Position numbers and translations under genes: made by a program. Below are positions 34,509 to 47,860 of a stretch of DNA of 64,000 nt, in pieces (positions within the stretch are counted from its first letter, which is position 1; each line of letters begins with the position of its first letter). Below the pieces are notes generated by a model. That model was given only the letters and a program-made list of their open reading frames with translations. It ran no database searches and was not told the DNA's origin. Origin of the DNA: Gracilariopsis chorda (Eukaryota; Rhodophyta; Florideophyceae; Gracilariales; Gracilariaceae); assembly GCA_003194525.1 (NCBI GenBank), contig NBIV01000004.1:620001-684000 (forward strand), written 5' to 3'.

Positions 34509-36438
34509 ATTAGATTAAACCCTTGCTTTGGTATTTTATGAAAATCGCTTCAAAGTTGATTGATAGTTGGTTTGATAGTTGTTTTTGTACGTATTGTGAT
34601 TGGTACTGCTTATGGATAGAAGTCAATCCTTTACTGTGCTCCTTGTATTTATGGAGGATGCTGGGTCGCTATAGACGATAGCGTCTTCCTAAACTACATA
34701 TTTAGAACTGTGGATGAATTCTAGGTGCTCCTTTATTGTGTGATGTATATACTCTCTTTTCATCGATTATACACAGTGTAATTGGTATTGATAGAATCCT
34801 ACGGGTTACATAAGATCCAAACACATAAATCATATGCGTGATGTTTCCAATGTCGACAGCATCTCATCCTCTGGGTCGTTGTTATGCCTTCTTCGAAACT
34901 TAGAAACGTGCTCAAAAGTTTTGCTCAATTCTCAATTTGGTTCACTCCCGGTCTGCTGAGAAATAAACGCAAATACTGATGTCGCGGGAGTATGGCTACA
35001 AAAAGTGCTATTTTACATGAATGCAACCGTAGAGTATGCAGCTAGAGGGACACTGCGGAATACACAAATTCGGGACAGTACTATTTGAACAAAAGAAACT
35101 TGGAAAGAGTATAAAATTCTTCTGAGGCCGTGGGAAACAGTACTGCACAGGTAGCTCGGCGGGAGTGAGGAGCTTTGTTCAGCGTGGCACGGGGACGATG
35201 AAAGCCGTTCTGGCGCCCACGTGCTACAATTGATGATGGTTGGCAGTAGCATCAGGTTGTACATAGCCGCTGTTGCGTCCGCTTGTTCCAATCGGCGGAG
35301 ACGGTAATATGAAAGAGTAGCTTTATGGTTGTGGAGTTGAAGGCTACCACTTGCATTATACGGCGCCCACTGGCTGAGGAGGAGGCATTTATGGTGCTTG
35401 TACCCAATCGGAAGGCGTTAGCTGTTACCCAGTTCGCAGGCTCTGCACTATCCATCCGTGTAAAGCGTGTCATGCGGTGCGTTCACATCGGGGTCCGGTG
35501 AATGTAAGCCATGACGCATATGTACGTGTACAAGAAAAAACACAACCACAGCCCACTACCCTTGTAACCCCAAAAAATAGCCGGGAGAGTCGGTCCAAAA
35601 CATCGACTTCCTTCAGGGCCACCCGTCCAACAAATAGAACCGTGTTAATCTCAAAAAAGCATTGCATTTCACTCGGGAATTAAATAGAAGTTCCGTATTG
35701 GATAGCATACAGAACACACTCACTGCGCACTTATTGCATAATTGGAGTTACATAAATAGTTGCAAATGACCCCAACATCAAACTAACAAAAACTACAAAC
35801 TCAAACCAATGAGCCCCGACTCCATTCTTAGCACACTCGAGGTAAGTCATCATTGTCTAAAGCATATTGTTCAAATGAAAACCATGCTGCAGGTCGCAGG
35901 TACTTAAGATTTATTGCATACTTGCTCTGTTCATCTTCCATGTTGCTTCTTTTTTGTAAAATCATATTATAATATTTCTACCACGATCACTCTCAGAGAA
36001 ATAATAGAAGTAAAGCATAAAATGTTCGGCAAACTCAATGACTAAAAGCCTCCTCCTACATATTATTATTACATACAAGAAAGGCACAGGCCTATGAATA
36101 CAATATATTGGTATTCCCATGTTACTGAGATTAAAACAAATATGAACGAGATATTTTAACTATGAGGCAGTGCTTCACAATTTTCCGTTGCTACAGAAAC
36201 ACTACTGGCACCTGCGTGAAAACAGTGCGAATGTAGAGTTAAGTTATGGCGAAATCTAACAAAGCCGTAGAACACCCGAACAATTTTCCTGTCTTTGATA
36301 GTCACACCGATTTCATATCTGAGACTGGCGGACTTAAATTTGTGAGAATAAAAATCTGAAGAGTAAGGAAATAAATCATGGACACTGCAGTCTTTTCCAG
36401 CAACTGAACCAAAGCAATCGGGAGGTGGTGGTACAAAC
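34509..36438. other. No gene seen; small hairpin near 34671
   Basis: Upstream of the zinc-finger gene the sequence is AT-rich. A CGCTAT-AGACG-ATAGCG hairpin lies at about 34671-34687. Minus-strand frames at 35013-35667 are short and show no domain. Confidence 0.4.
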
Positions 36439-36443
36439 CTTCG

Positions 36444-36661
36444 TGAGGCGAACTACGCGAGTTGTTCGTCGATGGAAAGGTGAGGTTCGATGCCTAGATT
36501 TACTGAGAGGCGATGTTCTTGAGGCTTAAGTGCCACTACCGTGTTCCCCAATTGGGAACTGCAAGCATTTGATATGATACTTACGCTAGTGTAACCTACA
36601 AATAGGGTTTGAGTAGCCTTTTTGGGTTCCATCCAGCGCTATGCAGCCGAAAACGGCTACA
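36444..36661 (-). repeat. 3' LTR of the 36-42 kb gypsy element
   Basis: 218 bp, TG...CA, direct repeat of 42283-42499. Shared landmarks are ACTGAGAGGCGATG, TTGGGAACTGCAAGCATTTG and TTTTTGGGTTCCATCCAGCG. The polypurine tract abuts its right edge at 36662-36675 on the plus strand. Confidence 0.92.
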
Positions 36662-36851
36662 CTCCCCTCTTTCACAGAGCGAGTTGCAAACGAGCGTCAC
36701 GAACCTGGTCGCATGGAGTGTTGTTACGCTTAAGCAAGCGCTGTAGCATGAATGGGACATCTTTGTATATCATTTCTACTGGTCCCAAAGTGTGTTCCGT
36801 TGTGCTTAGTCAATTCCATCGCACTTGAACCATGAGCCCTTGTTTGGTATT

Positions 36852-37648
36852 TCTAGTGCATTACCCGGACGCTGGAGTGCACCGAAAGACGTTCGGGACC
36901 TTTCTTCGTTAGAGATGAGCCTAGTTGGGTAGAGCCCTCCCAAGAGTGGCACGACTATGTCGAATTGTAAGGCCAAGGCCACCCGTCGCGACTTGCGCAG
37001 GGAGGTTGAGGCAAGAATCAGGTATCCGCAGGAGCGGTGTATGGGGGTGGTCGTCCTCTAGAGAGGTGAGGTTTCCAGGTTAATGGCACGCGCGAACACG
37101 AGCCGTGGGTAGCAGGAAAGCCATCCTGTAAATTGAAAAAGGAAAGGGGAGCTGATTCACGAGTGTCGTGACGAAGACTAACGGCAGTGCCGGTAACTAA
37201 ACCTTATACAGAGCGAACAGCAAGACAGCTGGAATAACAATCCGAATACTTGGTTCCTTTAGATAGGCAAGGGGTTTAGACTTCCCGTATGCGACGGTGC
37301 TTCCCTCCAAAGAGGAGTAGAGAACACGCAAAGGCGGTGAGGTCTAGAGCCGATTCCCCAGGTTGGGGTCCCTTGTTGGGGAACTTTTACTGGTGCGACT
37401 GCAACCCGCCGGCGCAATAAGTACTAACCATCCCAGAAATGGGTGTAAAAATAATAATTAGAATTAACTAAATTACTCCACTTTGGTGGTTCATGTCCAC
37501 TACTGTGGCCAACCGCCATTTGACTCTTTCGTGTCCCACGTGTCAAATCTACTACTAGTGGTCGTAGTTCCTGCAATGACTACATTACCGAAACATTCGG
37601 GAAATCAACCAAGTACCAAGGATCCCTCTCTGAGGGCATTGCACTTCA
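36852..37648 (+). repeat. Solo structured LTR (LTR C) inserted in the gypsy chromodomain region
   Basis: The 797-bp segment is homologous to LTR A (54292-55119) along its whole length. Its ends are inverted repeats (TCTAGTGCATTACCC against TGAAGTGCAATGCCC). Chromodomain-coding sequence of the host element lies on both sides of it, so it is an insertion. ATTT occurs on both flanks, but an exact 5-bp duplication is not clear. I give the strand in which it matches LTR A as the leader of the plus-strand ORF. It holds the same hairpin series. Confidence 0.85.
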
Positions 37649-40600
37649 TTTTTTACCAGTTTCATTAAACGTTTAACTGGCATTTCAGTTTCCGACGCTA
37701 TGAATTGCAAAATTATGGCCTCTCTGTCCAACGGGCTGTCGTGATAGTATTTGAGGCTACTACCATGAATGTCTTCCGTTAGGCCACTGCCTAGATCTTC
37801 CACCTTAAAGAAGTAATCTGATAGAGCTTTTTGGATGCAGTGGGGTCCGCGCCATCGCAGTGCAAGTTTCTCCCCCGCATGAAAATCGTTGCGCGCCACC
37901 AAGACATAATCACCTTTGACAACGTTTGGGAGAGTGCCTCTCGATGCCTTTTCCCTTGATGCCTTTCGGTTGTTCTGGACTGCGTTTTGTACCAGAGGAT
38001 TAAGCTGTGTGCAAGCTTCTTGTAAGGCCTTGATGTTAACGCAGCGCCTCTGGGTGACATCTGAAACTTTCATAGCCTTACGAGTGGAGGAACGGAAGAA
38101 CGAGGAGATGGGCAGAGACGGCTCCATTCCAAAAAATCGGTTACCAGTGCAAGGTTCATTCGGTGCGAAGAGGCAGAGTTGTTGAGGATGCTCTGTATCA
38201 CGGGTAGCAAATGTGTCCATTCCTTGAAATCCATTTGTAGTTCGGATGTCAATGCTCTTAAGGTTCAAATAACTTCCTTCCCTAAACGCTCCACTGCTCT
38301 GTTGCTCCACGGAGTGTATGGAAGTGTGAATTGATGCGGCACACGTAGGAATTCGCAGAGTACGCGTACAGTTTTGTTGCGGAAGTGAACAGGTCCGTCG
38401 GACATGAGACCATTTGATGTGACAAAAGCTGCGCACCAATGGACGATCGCCTGAGCTGCCTTTTCAGCAGCTGTACTTGAAAATGCATACAACCACTTGT
38501 AGTCGAAATGGTCATCGCGGACCATGAGAATGTATTTCTCGTCGTCTGTGTTCGGTCCAATCTCCAGAAATTCAAACTGGAGGAGACCATTGGGTGCCGT
38601 CCCGTGTACTGCCGGTCCAAAAGGACGTGGTACCTTCTCTCCACCGGTAGTAGAAATGCATTGAATGCAAGCGCGGATGAATGCACGGATGTCTACTGTT
38701 ACAGTGATCCATGTGAATTCTCTCCGTAGCGTTTTGTGGTTGGGATTCTGCCTCGGTTCCCGGATGGTCCAGTGTGCGCGATGATGCACAGTCGTAACTG
38801 AAGATCTTCCACATTGTCAGGGATCCATACAGCGCCGTCCTGAACTTTCCACAATCTGTCTTTCATCTTTATTCCCTCAGGACGATGTGATTTGTTCGCT
38901 GACTGCACTGCAAATATTTCTTCAGGCTTTGGCCATGAGAAATTCTCTGCGGAGCTTGATGAGAGAATAGGATATGCACCAATCAGCGAACCGTTGGAGG
39001 TGCAGCCCAGCGAGTGAGAAGATCAGCCCACACGTTGTCGGTGCCTTTGACATGGAAGCAAGTGTAGGTGTAGGCGCTAAGCCTCACTGCCCATCGCAGG
39101 ACTTTTCAAACGGACGGGAGGCTGAGATCAGGAATGATGGAGAGAGGGTCGAAAAGATTGTTATGATCGGTGTAGAGATCGAATCCAGTTGAGGTCGCTA
39201 CAAGCCAGTGCATACGTTCCAACGTAGAAAGTATGGCAAACGATTCCTTCTCCAAGACAGACCAACCCAGTTGGGTGGTGTTAAAGAAACCTGAACAGAA
39301 TGTTACAGGACTGTGCTGCTGTTCTTCTTGTATTTCGGTGAGGTCGGAGAGCGGAATTTGTGTGATGATGCCAGACCATAGGTTGTCGGGAGCATCTGTG
39401 TATATAACGAGTCTCTGATTCTCCCTCCTATGTGTGATTGTGACGCTGTGTCAAGTGCCTCTTTGCAAGCTCGAAATGCCTGGGTTTCTAGTCCGGACCA
39501 ACCGAAGGCCGCAAGATCTGCCTTTGCCACAGAAGTCTTTGTGCGCTTCCCAGCTTTCTTTTACACCATTCCCAAAAATTATTTCAATGGTATTATGGTC
39601 TTGGATAAGTTGGGTATGCTCATCTTAACCCACTGCAGTGCACACATAAATTGCTGCAGGTGGCCTCCATTGGTCGGAGGTTCCATTGCTAACAGAACAT
39701 TGCATTGTCATGGATCATACCGTACTACTGATGCGGAGATACTTCTTCCGCACCACCTGATTGAAGTTGAAAGTAGAATACACTTTTTTGGGTGGAGACA
39801 GATTGAGTGTTCCTTGCAGACCTGGAAGAGCTTCCGAATTGGTTGAAGGAGTCCTTCCACTGTTCTGTTGTATATTAGAATGTCATCAAGCTATTACACG
39901 AGTGATTGACGTAGTTCCTTCGGAAATATCTCAGCGAGGACTGATTGAAGGTGCGTTGTGGCATTGGTTGTGCCATGAAAAGCTGGCGTTGGGGAAAAAA
40001 TGCCGTCGGGTGTTATGAAAGACTGTAGCGCCTGAGAGTCTTCGTGGAGAGGGAACTGCCATTATCCGTGAGATAGATCAAAAGTCGCGAATAATTTAGA
40101 GTGTGCGAGTTTCAACAGCTCCTGCTCGATGTTTGGCATGGGAAATTGATGCTTGATGGTGAAAATGTTCACTGGACGTAGGTCGACTGTGAATCGAAAA
40201 CGAGCCGGCCCTGGTTTCGGCACAATCAAGGAGGCACTGGCCCAGGGAGATGTTGGGTTTGGGTAGGCCATTCCGGTTAGAACGAGATCCTCTACAAGGA
40301 GTTGTAGAAACTTTCGCTGCTCTTGCGAGTAGTTTCGAAGCCTGACGCGGACTGGTTTGGCTTCTGGAGATAACTCGATTTTTAGTGGTCTGATTTTTGC
40401 CGGTGGTCCTGCTGAGAGAGAGACTCTGAAGATGTCCCTGTTGTTCTCCAGAGCGCTGCGCAGTTTGGTCACCTGACCGTTGGTCATGCCAGAGTGTCGC
40501 ACGTTCTCCACCATTTCGTTGACAGCTGACTTGATTTTGTCAGGTTGATCGCTGTTGAGAGGGTCAAGAAGCGAGGGATCTGGGAATGGGTCCTGGAAAT

Positions 40601-42282
40601 ACTTTCTACGTGATAGTGGACTCTCGGACGGTTTGGTTGCGGTGGTCTGATGGGAATTGCAGTTGTGGTGCTTGCATCTTTGTGTAGTCTGGCGGACATT
40701 GACCTACTCACGTAACCTGCATCTGCCCTGGCTGTAGGGTTTCGTACATCTGAACAGTCTGCACCACTTACGGCAAACCGATTTTTGTCCAGTAGTATTT
40801 CCGTGTCTACACGAAGATGGCGTAGAACAGGGCGACCGATGAGTAGTTCCTCGCATGCAAGGTCATCATCCGCGACCAAGTAAATGGTGTTGAACAAAGT
40901 ATGACTGCCTGAAGAAAGATGCAGGACTGTGCGCGGTCCTGCCTATGTCCTAGAAAACGCGAAGCTTTGCAGGTTGGGACCAAATTTCAGCGCGACAGAG
41001 AGGTGAGTGGTTTTGATGGCAGCCATTCTTCCAATGCCCTTTAGTGCTGCCATCTCAACGAGAATCAGTGACACAATTCTGTCGTCGCTGCCGTCGTCAC
41101 ATCTTCCAGTAACATCCAAGGAGGTTTGGCCGTCCGATGCGGTGATGACACAGGACGGGGCTGGGTGGGAGGCTATCAAAGGCTGCAGTCTTTTCACTGC
41201 GCCCTTATTCTAGCTGGACCCCTGCTTATTTTTCTGGCTGCGTGTGGATTTCGAAGGTTCATCAGTGGCCATCTTCGCCGCAAACTCAGGCTTTTATTTG
41301 TGCTTCTCCTCATCAGTACACAAATCACAGACATCGATCCAGTGACGTAATGCCTTCTTCTTGCACGGTGGGTGGGGCACGGGGGAGGAGGCCTGCTGTG
41401 TGAACGTGATTTGCGCAGCTCACTGTTTGTCCTGCTTGATGCGGATGTTCCAGCCATTTTCTCCGACGATGAGCTTTTTCCTTCTTTACGAGAGGGAGAG
41501 CTAAAGCGGCGGGAGGTGGGGCCGTTATCAAGGTCATCAAAAGATTGAGACACGGCCAAGCCGTGTTTGAAGAAACCGTTTAAGTCTTTGTTTAGTTCCA
41601 TGTGACAGAATTCAATGTTTGATTCGAGCTTTGTGCGTAAAGATTTTAGTTTCACGGCGGAAATGATGTGGCCAATTGCTGTTTTGGGTTGAGATGTCGT
41701 GACCCATTTCAGTCCATGTCGCCTTAGAAGTGACAAATAGGACGCGAATAGAGTTTCCATCCACATTGGTGCGGACGTGTCGGACATTCCCATTCGAAGT
41801 TCTTTCTCAATGAGCACATTCAGAGCTCAGAGCGAAATAGATGTCCGCTTAGTCTGCCATGGCTGTTCCAAAAATTTGCGCAGCATAAGATCAGTAATTC
41901 TATCAGGATCGGAAAGATCCAGTATGAGGTTGAGGTGAACGATAGACTCTAGCTACTTCGGATCCACACACTACGTGAGATTAACCGGTCGGACTGGTTC
42001 TGTCGTCGTAGAGTCTACTACAGCAAGTTGTAGAGCACGAGCGGTGATTTCCTTGTGATACTGATCATAAAGGTCAAGAAATGTCCTGATTGAAGCGGAA
42101 TCTATGCGCACCAGTCGTGGATGATTGATGGAAGTAGAAACAAAAGAAGGTTCCTTGTATGTGATTTTCGGTGTAGATTCATCCGTGTGGTGGCTGCTTT
42201 CAGGGGGTTGACTGCGTGTCAAACATGGCAAACGAACGAAGGAAATTAAACGTCGAACTGTTGTAGCGAATCCAATGATCAC

Positions 42283-42499
42283 TGTGGCGAACGACGCGAG
42301 TTATTCGTCGATTGAAAGGTGAGGTTCAATGCCTCGATTTACTGAGAGGCGATGTCCTGGGGCTTAAATGCCACTACTGTGTTCCTCAATTGGGAACTGC
42401 AAGCATTTGATAATATACGTACGCTAGTGTAACCTACAACTAGTGTTTAAGTATCCTTTTTGGGTTCCATCCAGCGCTATGCAGCCGGAAACCGCTACA
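42283..42499 (-). repeat. 5' LTR of the 36-42 kb gypsy element
   Basis: 217 bp, TG...CA, direct repeat of 36444-36661 with about 20 differences. It is followed at 42500-42504 by ATTCG, the likely right target duplication. Confidence 0.92.
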
Positions 42500-42504
42500 A
42501 TTCG

Positions 42505-43589
42505 GTTCTTCCAAAAACACTATTACAACCATGATTTGGAGCAATTTCCCAATGCAGGAGATTCTCCCAAAGTGTTCGCTGTCTTGCTTTCATGTGAGGA
42601 AAGCACAGCGACAAGTGCATCCGTACCAAACGGTTTTTCGGTGTAAAATCGAGGTGGCTTCCGGCTATACCGGTAGAGTTGTTACTGAGACACGGATTAT
42701 TAGCTGGCCAACGTTTCTCACAGGTCCGTGCAAGGATTGTTTCCATTTTTTCCGTTTATGGAGGATCCAATCGGAAAAGGGGAAAAAAGGGAAAGAACGA
42801 ATACAAAAGGTACAAGCCGGCGAACCAGACAGAAAGCCAAAAGATACCTAGCAGTGGGGTGTTGCTGATTCAACCAGCATAAAGAAAAACTCAATACTGA
42901 GTGGAACGAGTATTTGTTTTCACAATTAAAAGTAATCGATATGGTAACTACGGTGAACAATGGGTGAATGCAGGAGGTCCGAAAGGTCCACCGTTCTAGT
43001 TGATATTTTGCAGGTGAGTATAAAGGGACCAAACGAGATGGAATCCCAGGAAGGAGCTAGTCCCTTCGCGAAGGATACAAACTCAAAGCTGGCTCACATA
43101 TTAATTTTAATTCAGTGTGAAACGGCAGGGTCGTCTTTGCTTCAGTACTATGGGGTAATAACAAAAGTAAGAACACAACTACTGTAGTTCCCTACACCTG
43201 TAGTCCACTCGTTTGTGTCACTGAGTGGCATGGCTGGCCACAGCGCAACATGACACTAGTGAATCATGCCTGCCATGAATAATATCGGTACGCTTACCAT
43301 GCGTCCATCCATTCCAGATATCACAGAAATCACACACGGGTGTTTCCAGAGTACCAAAGTAAATTTATATCCAATTTCACCCAAAAATTGTCAAGGGTTC
43401 ACTCATACATGAGTCGAGTCGATGCCACATCGGTACTGAATCATTCATGATCCACCGCGCCTAGAAGAAGCCAGAAGATGATCAAGAAGAAATAGCCACG
43501 TTTGAACTTCAAAGAAACATTGCCCTGTCTGGTATACTCTTATCCTTTCACCCTGCTTTCGTGCCGCCCTATGCCCGTCGCCAGATTCT
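42505..43589. other. No gene seen
   Basis: No domains or terminal repeats seen. The frames are short. Confidence 0.4.
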
Positions 43590-44520
43590 GGTACGTAGGA
43601 GAGATTTAGTTTGAGGTTTAACAGTCTACGTCAAACAAACTTGGATGCATTAGTTGAAATGAATAAAAGTGTGAAATTGAATGCTGGGAAATGCAACATG
43701 AATTTTGCAATCTGGTTAGCACAGGTGGTGTCGAAGTTGAGTGGAAGTCGAAAGATCGTCGGTGACTGAGAGAGACTAGGATTATTACTGAAAGGTGTAC
43801 CAGATGATTACACCAACACGAAGGAGGTACTCAGAGGACTTGAAAAATAGTACCAACAAGCCCTGGCAGTCTTACTTCAAAAAGAAGTAGAACTGAAACA
43901 GTATGAAGAACGGGAAGAGGAATTCAAATGGCATGCCATGCAAGCTAAGAGAAAAATTGAGGGAAGAATTTCATTCGTTGACAGGGGAGAAATCTGCTTC
44001 TTCTTTGGCCAACCTGGCCACAAGATGTATATATGCTGAGAGAGTTCCAACAGTGAGTGTTACAGAGGCAATGAAGGCTACAAGAGCAAACAATGAAAGA
44101 AGAACTGTAGACCAAAGGAGTAGATGAGGGCCTGGTTGGACTCTTACTTTGTGCTCATGACTCTAGGGTTCACTATAACTTCCGTAACAAGGAAGCGCGC
44201 CTTCAAAGAAGAGAATGTCGGATGGAGAGCAAAAGATGAGTATGATAATATGCAGATATCGCTGTTCCCTTGAAATAGTTACTGACAAAGGGCCAACCAG
44301 TGAAGCTGGACTCCTTCAACAAAGTAAAGGCGAAGCCGTTTTTCCCTCCATAATACTGGTAGTTCACCTCCAATTCTGGTGCTTCCAATGCGCGGGTTGC
44401 CGAGATCGATAGATACAAATGCAGACAGTGTCCAGATTGGATGTGCTCCTTCTAAAAAAAAAAAAACGGAACAAGGGGAGCGCCTGTCAGTTAGATATGG
44501 GTCATGAAGCCTCAAAGTTC
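43590..44520 (+). mobile_element. Copia-like gag fragment, broken
   Basis: Plus-strand readings give a UBN2-type gag phrase (LLLKGVPDDY) and, at about 43993-44034, a worn zinc knuckle (CFFFGQPGHKMYIC, canonical CX2CX4HX4C). Gag order and wording fit Ty1/copia. It is broken several times, and no LTRs were found. A (A)12 tract sits at about 44453-44465. Confidence 0.5.
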
Positions 44521-44599
44521 AAGAAAAAAATTCCTCAGTACCCAGGAAGGAATGTATAGCTGTGGTCTGGTGTCTCCAAACTCTACGACCATATCTAAT

Positions 44600-46150
44600 G
44601 TGAAACACTCACGAGTTCCATGCTGATCACTCGGCCTTGCACTGGCTTCTTTCCATATCAAAGCATTCTGGCCACTTCATGCAATGGCGCCTTAGCTTTT
44701 CTGAGGTGGACTTCGAAGCTCAATGCAAGAAGGGATCCCTGAATGCACAGGCTCAAACTCTGTTCTGCTTTCCAACCATGGCAGAAGCTCAAACGGGGAA
44801 TGACCTGGATATCCCTTGCTTTCTGGCAACACCCTAGGCAGGAAACACTAAATCGGAGTGGGAACAACCAGATTTGTAGGACGCCAGCCTTGCATTCTCG
44901 TCGGAAGGTGCTCAGTCCCGCTGGTTTGTACCAGTCACCGCACAGGATTTAGAAGGGGAACAACAAACAGAGCCGTTTTGTACGGAAGTTACATCCTGTT
45001 TGAATGGAGATGCTCAACCCCCCCTCTTTGTCAAAGATGAGAGATATTAGGCCAGGACGGATAGTGAAAGCCCACAGATTGTGATCCCGTACTCGTTGCA
45101 ATCGCAAGTTCTCACGTTCGCGCACTACGCGAAAGTGAGCGCGCACCATGGAAGTTTGGAGTTATACTCTCCTCCTCGCAGGAACTTTTATTGGTCAGCA
45201 ATATTCGTGGACGCATTTGCCACCATCCACTGATATTTGGATGGCGTAAAGAATCGCGAGAAGTTACGCAAGTAAGACAGTGTTGCCCTTCCCTGCACCG
45301 CTCGATTTTGTGGCGATAAATATCTTCAGAGACTTTGTCTGAACATTCCGAGGAAACTGCTACTTGCTGTTTATTACCGGCCTCTCCTAGAAGTGAGTAA
45401 TAACATTTCCCTCCTCCAAGATATCCACGGCTGCGGTAGCCCATGCGTATGTTCTCCACTGGGTCTTCACCTATGGCCCACCGATTGATCTACTATCGGA
45501 TAATCGTTCAAATTTTCATGCCAAATTCTTTCAGGACGTGTCCCGTATTGTTGGCATGGAGAACTGGGTAACTACCACCCATCACCCTCAAAGTAATGGA
45601 AAAGTAGAACGTTTTAACCGGCCCATTCGAAATTCTGAGAGAATATGTGGCGGATCCCCCTAAGGATTGGGACACCTCTACAAACGCGGGTACTTACGCC
45701 TGCAATCAGTAGCTACACTCGGTCCCCAGTGCCTCACCGTTTGACCTCTTCTTTGCGATGTCCCGACCGTCCGTGGGCACAGAACCCCATTATACGTTGG
45801 AGATGTTCCAGTCTCAGCGACTAAACCGGAAATCCTGAAAGAATTGGTTATCAAAGATCAGACCAGTCGTCCGGAAAAACTTGGAGAAGGCAAAAACCAT
45901 CCAAAAACTGAACGGTGGTGATCTAGTCACACCGAGAAGCCCCATGATACGGGAGAATGACCACTTATTCTCCGCAAGGAGTACTTCAGTCCAGAAATGG
46001 AAAAGCGTGGCAAACTTCTTCTATCGCGGAAGGCCTCTATCGGGTTGTTTGTAGTACGCATATTACGGTTACCTTTGACATCAAAGGGAACACGGACGAA
46101 TACTGCGTGAACACGTTACGCCCGCATCGTTGCAGAATGCTTTGAGTAGT
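44600..46150 (+). mobile_element. Chromovirus pol 3' half, copy 3, broken
   Basis: The RNase H end at about 44690-44830 (WRLSFSEVDFEAQCKKGSLNAQ, DLDIPCFLATP) matches the same place in the right-hand chromovirus. The integrase zinc-binding region is at about 45100-45300 and the core at about 45470-45640 (YGPPIDLLSDN, then HHPQSNGKVERFNRP). A tail at about 45950-46080 reads LRKEYFSPEMEKRGK. It is heavily worn, with ten or more breaks, and has no LTR. Confidence 0.85.
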
Positions 46151-46559
46151 AGGGAGGCTTTGCCGCAAAGTGCACATTGCATGCCCTGAAGGGAGCCTGC
46201 AAGCAAATGTTTTTGTGCAGCGCCTACCGTGAATCAACAACACCTCCTTCATGTTCCTGTAAATCATTATAGTGCGGCGAGAGTTAAGGCAAGAGGAAGC
46301 GGCCTTCAACCGCAAGCGACGCTGCACGCCATGGTGCGGGAGTGATAAGAAGCGGTAGGAAGAAAAAGGGGTGGGGAAAGCAAAACTACAAAAGCAGGTA
46401 GTTTAATTCAATTAATGAAGAACGCAAGAAGTAGGATTATGGTTGTGGAGGGATGCAGAAAGGATTGGGTTCAGGCAGCACTGGGCTCACGGTGGCCACA
46501 GACATGAGATGAATTGTTTGCCAATTCCCGGATGAAAGCTGCGGGACATGCAGGATTAG

Positions 46560-47860
46560 CACATGGTCATTCCTTCGAACGCACGACCATGTCACGTACA
46601 ACTAACCGACACAAAAGGAGTTGGACGGCACATCCACTAACAGGCCATTGAAGGTCTTTCCATGCCATTTGTGAACGGTAGCTGCAAACGCGACACGAAT
46701 GGGGAACTACTGTCGAATCATTCGAGTGTTTGCGAAAGAAAACTCGAAGTGGATACGATGAAGGAGCTGTTCTTCCAGCACCTGCCCGTTCTATTCGAAT
46801 CGAGCAACCTGCATCGTAAACTGATCGACACGCACGACCATGAACAGCTTTTCATTGACCACAGCAGGATGCGGCACGTTCCGAATGACCATAACTGGCA
46901 CACCAATCTTCAAGTCCAAGTTATGAGTTGGTACTACAGTAGGCGCACACTGATATGCAAACTCGGTAACGATAGTACAGACGATGTCGGACTCTGGGTT
47001 CTGTCCACGACCAGCGTGTACAGTCGTCACTGATGGAAAAGTGAAGCACTCACGAGGAAATGGATCCAGCGTTGTCGCATTATGTTCGTCGACCAACTGG
47101 ATGTGAACGCAATGAGCATTATGATGAGATTCACATCCTCCTTGCGTGGTGTTGTGAGCCACTTCTACAAGAATTCGTAAGCAGTTCGCATGCTCCTTGT
47201 AGATCTGAGTAGTAGTGGAGCGTTTTTGGATATTGTGTTGCGGTCAATGGAACGTAAGAGCTATGCAAATGCCGGATCATCGGCTTGGAGTACTTGTTCG
47301 GTGAGTTACAGCATTTGAACAGAGCAAAATACCCATAGATCACTCTTCTATAGCAAGTAGTTGGGATTGTTTGATTACAATCGTCTAACATTTTCACTCG
47401 CTTCAGCCTCCATGTATACCCGGGGCATAACTGGAAGGAGCTGTGAGTAGTCGCTGGATAGAACGGTCGTCAAGCCAAATGGAGGCTGTTTATCCATTCC
47501 AATACGGCGATTATCTTTGAGCAACGCATACATGAGTTCAAAGAGCTTTCGTGAGAGCATGGACGCCTTATCCAGGGCGAGCAGTTGTATTTCTCGTACC
47601 AGGTTCGCACGTTGAGATCGGGGACCGTACTTGGACAAAGTTGCTGTAGTGTTGCCTGTGCTGTCCTTGTCAGCTACACCCATTCCAAGCAGGCTACGTT
47701 AAATGCAGGCAACTTCGTACACCGATGCTGCAATGCCTGTTTTACCAGTCATTTTGGCGAGCTTTCCTTCCGAAACAGCGATATCGCGGAGGAGGTTGAT
47801 GACGTATGTCTTCCCGGTTCCCGCAGATTCTTACACAATGAACACCTTTCTTGAAGTGCT
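46560..47860 (-). pseudogene. Helitron Pif1-type helicase domain
   Basis: The helicase motifs run in order on the minus strand. Walker A is ESAGTGKTYVINLLRD (about 47830-47785). Walker B is LLALDKASMLSRKLFEL (about 47570-47520), where the usual DEAS is DKAS. Motif III is SSDYSQLLPVMP (about 47430), usually GDFRQLLPV. Then NLDLKIGVPVMVIRNV (about 46890), VAFAATVHKWHGKTFN (about 46690; usually INKxQGQT) and LYVTWSCVRR (about 46580; usually LYVALSRV) follow. Several frame changes and stops (one just before LYVTW) separate these blocks. The Asp-Lys change in Walker B and the Gln-His change in the QGQT motif would also disable it. Confidence 0.88.

Larger units (their letters stand above)
36444..42499 (-). 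mobile_element. LTR-bounded gypsy element with chromodomain, broken
   Basis: The LTRs are at 42283-42499 (5') and 36444-36661 (3'), both TG...CA, about 217 bp and about 10% different by eye. The flanking 5-mers CTTCG and ATTCG look like a worn target duplication. A purine tract (GAAAGAGGGGAG on the minus strand) stands right against the 3' LTR. Gag is at about 42280-41200 (FLDLYDQYHKEITARAL), protease at about 41200-40520 and RT from about 40510 (RFRFTVDLRPVNIFTIKHQFPMP). Integrase is at about 38790-37900 (CIQCIS, VERLGKEVI), then a GPY/F module (LRWRGPHCIQKALSDYFFKV). A chromodomain is split by an inserted LTR of another family. About ten breaks. Its integrase differs from the other chromoviruses here, so it is a distinct clade and, by LTR divergence, fairly old. 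Confidence 0.9.

Noticed and set aside
36852-37648. The same segment taken as a TIR DNA transposon
   Set aside because: The ~15-bp inverted ends and ATTT flanks allow it, but TG...CA ends, homology to LTR B and the polypurine tract there fit an LTR better. Kept open at low weight.
44450-44470. A-tract as a LINE or SINE tail
   Set aside because: No LINE domain or target duplication around it; it lies within retroelement debris.
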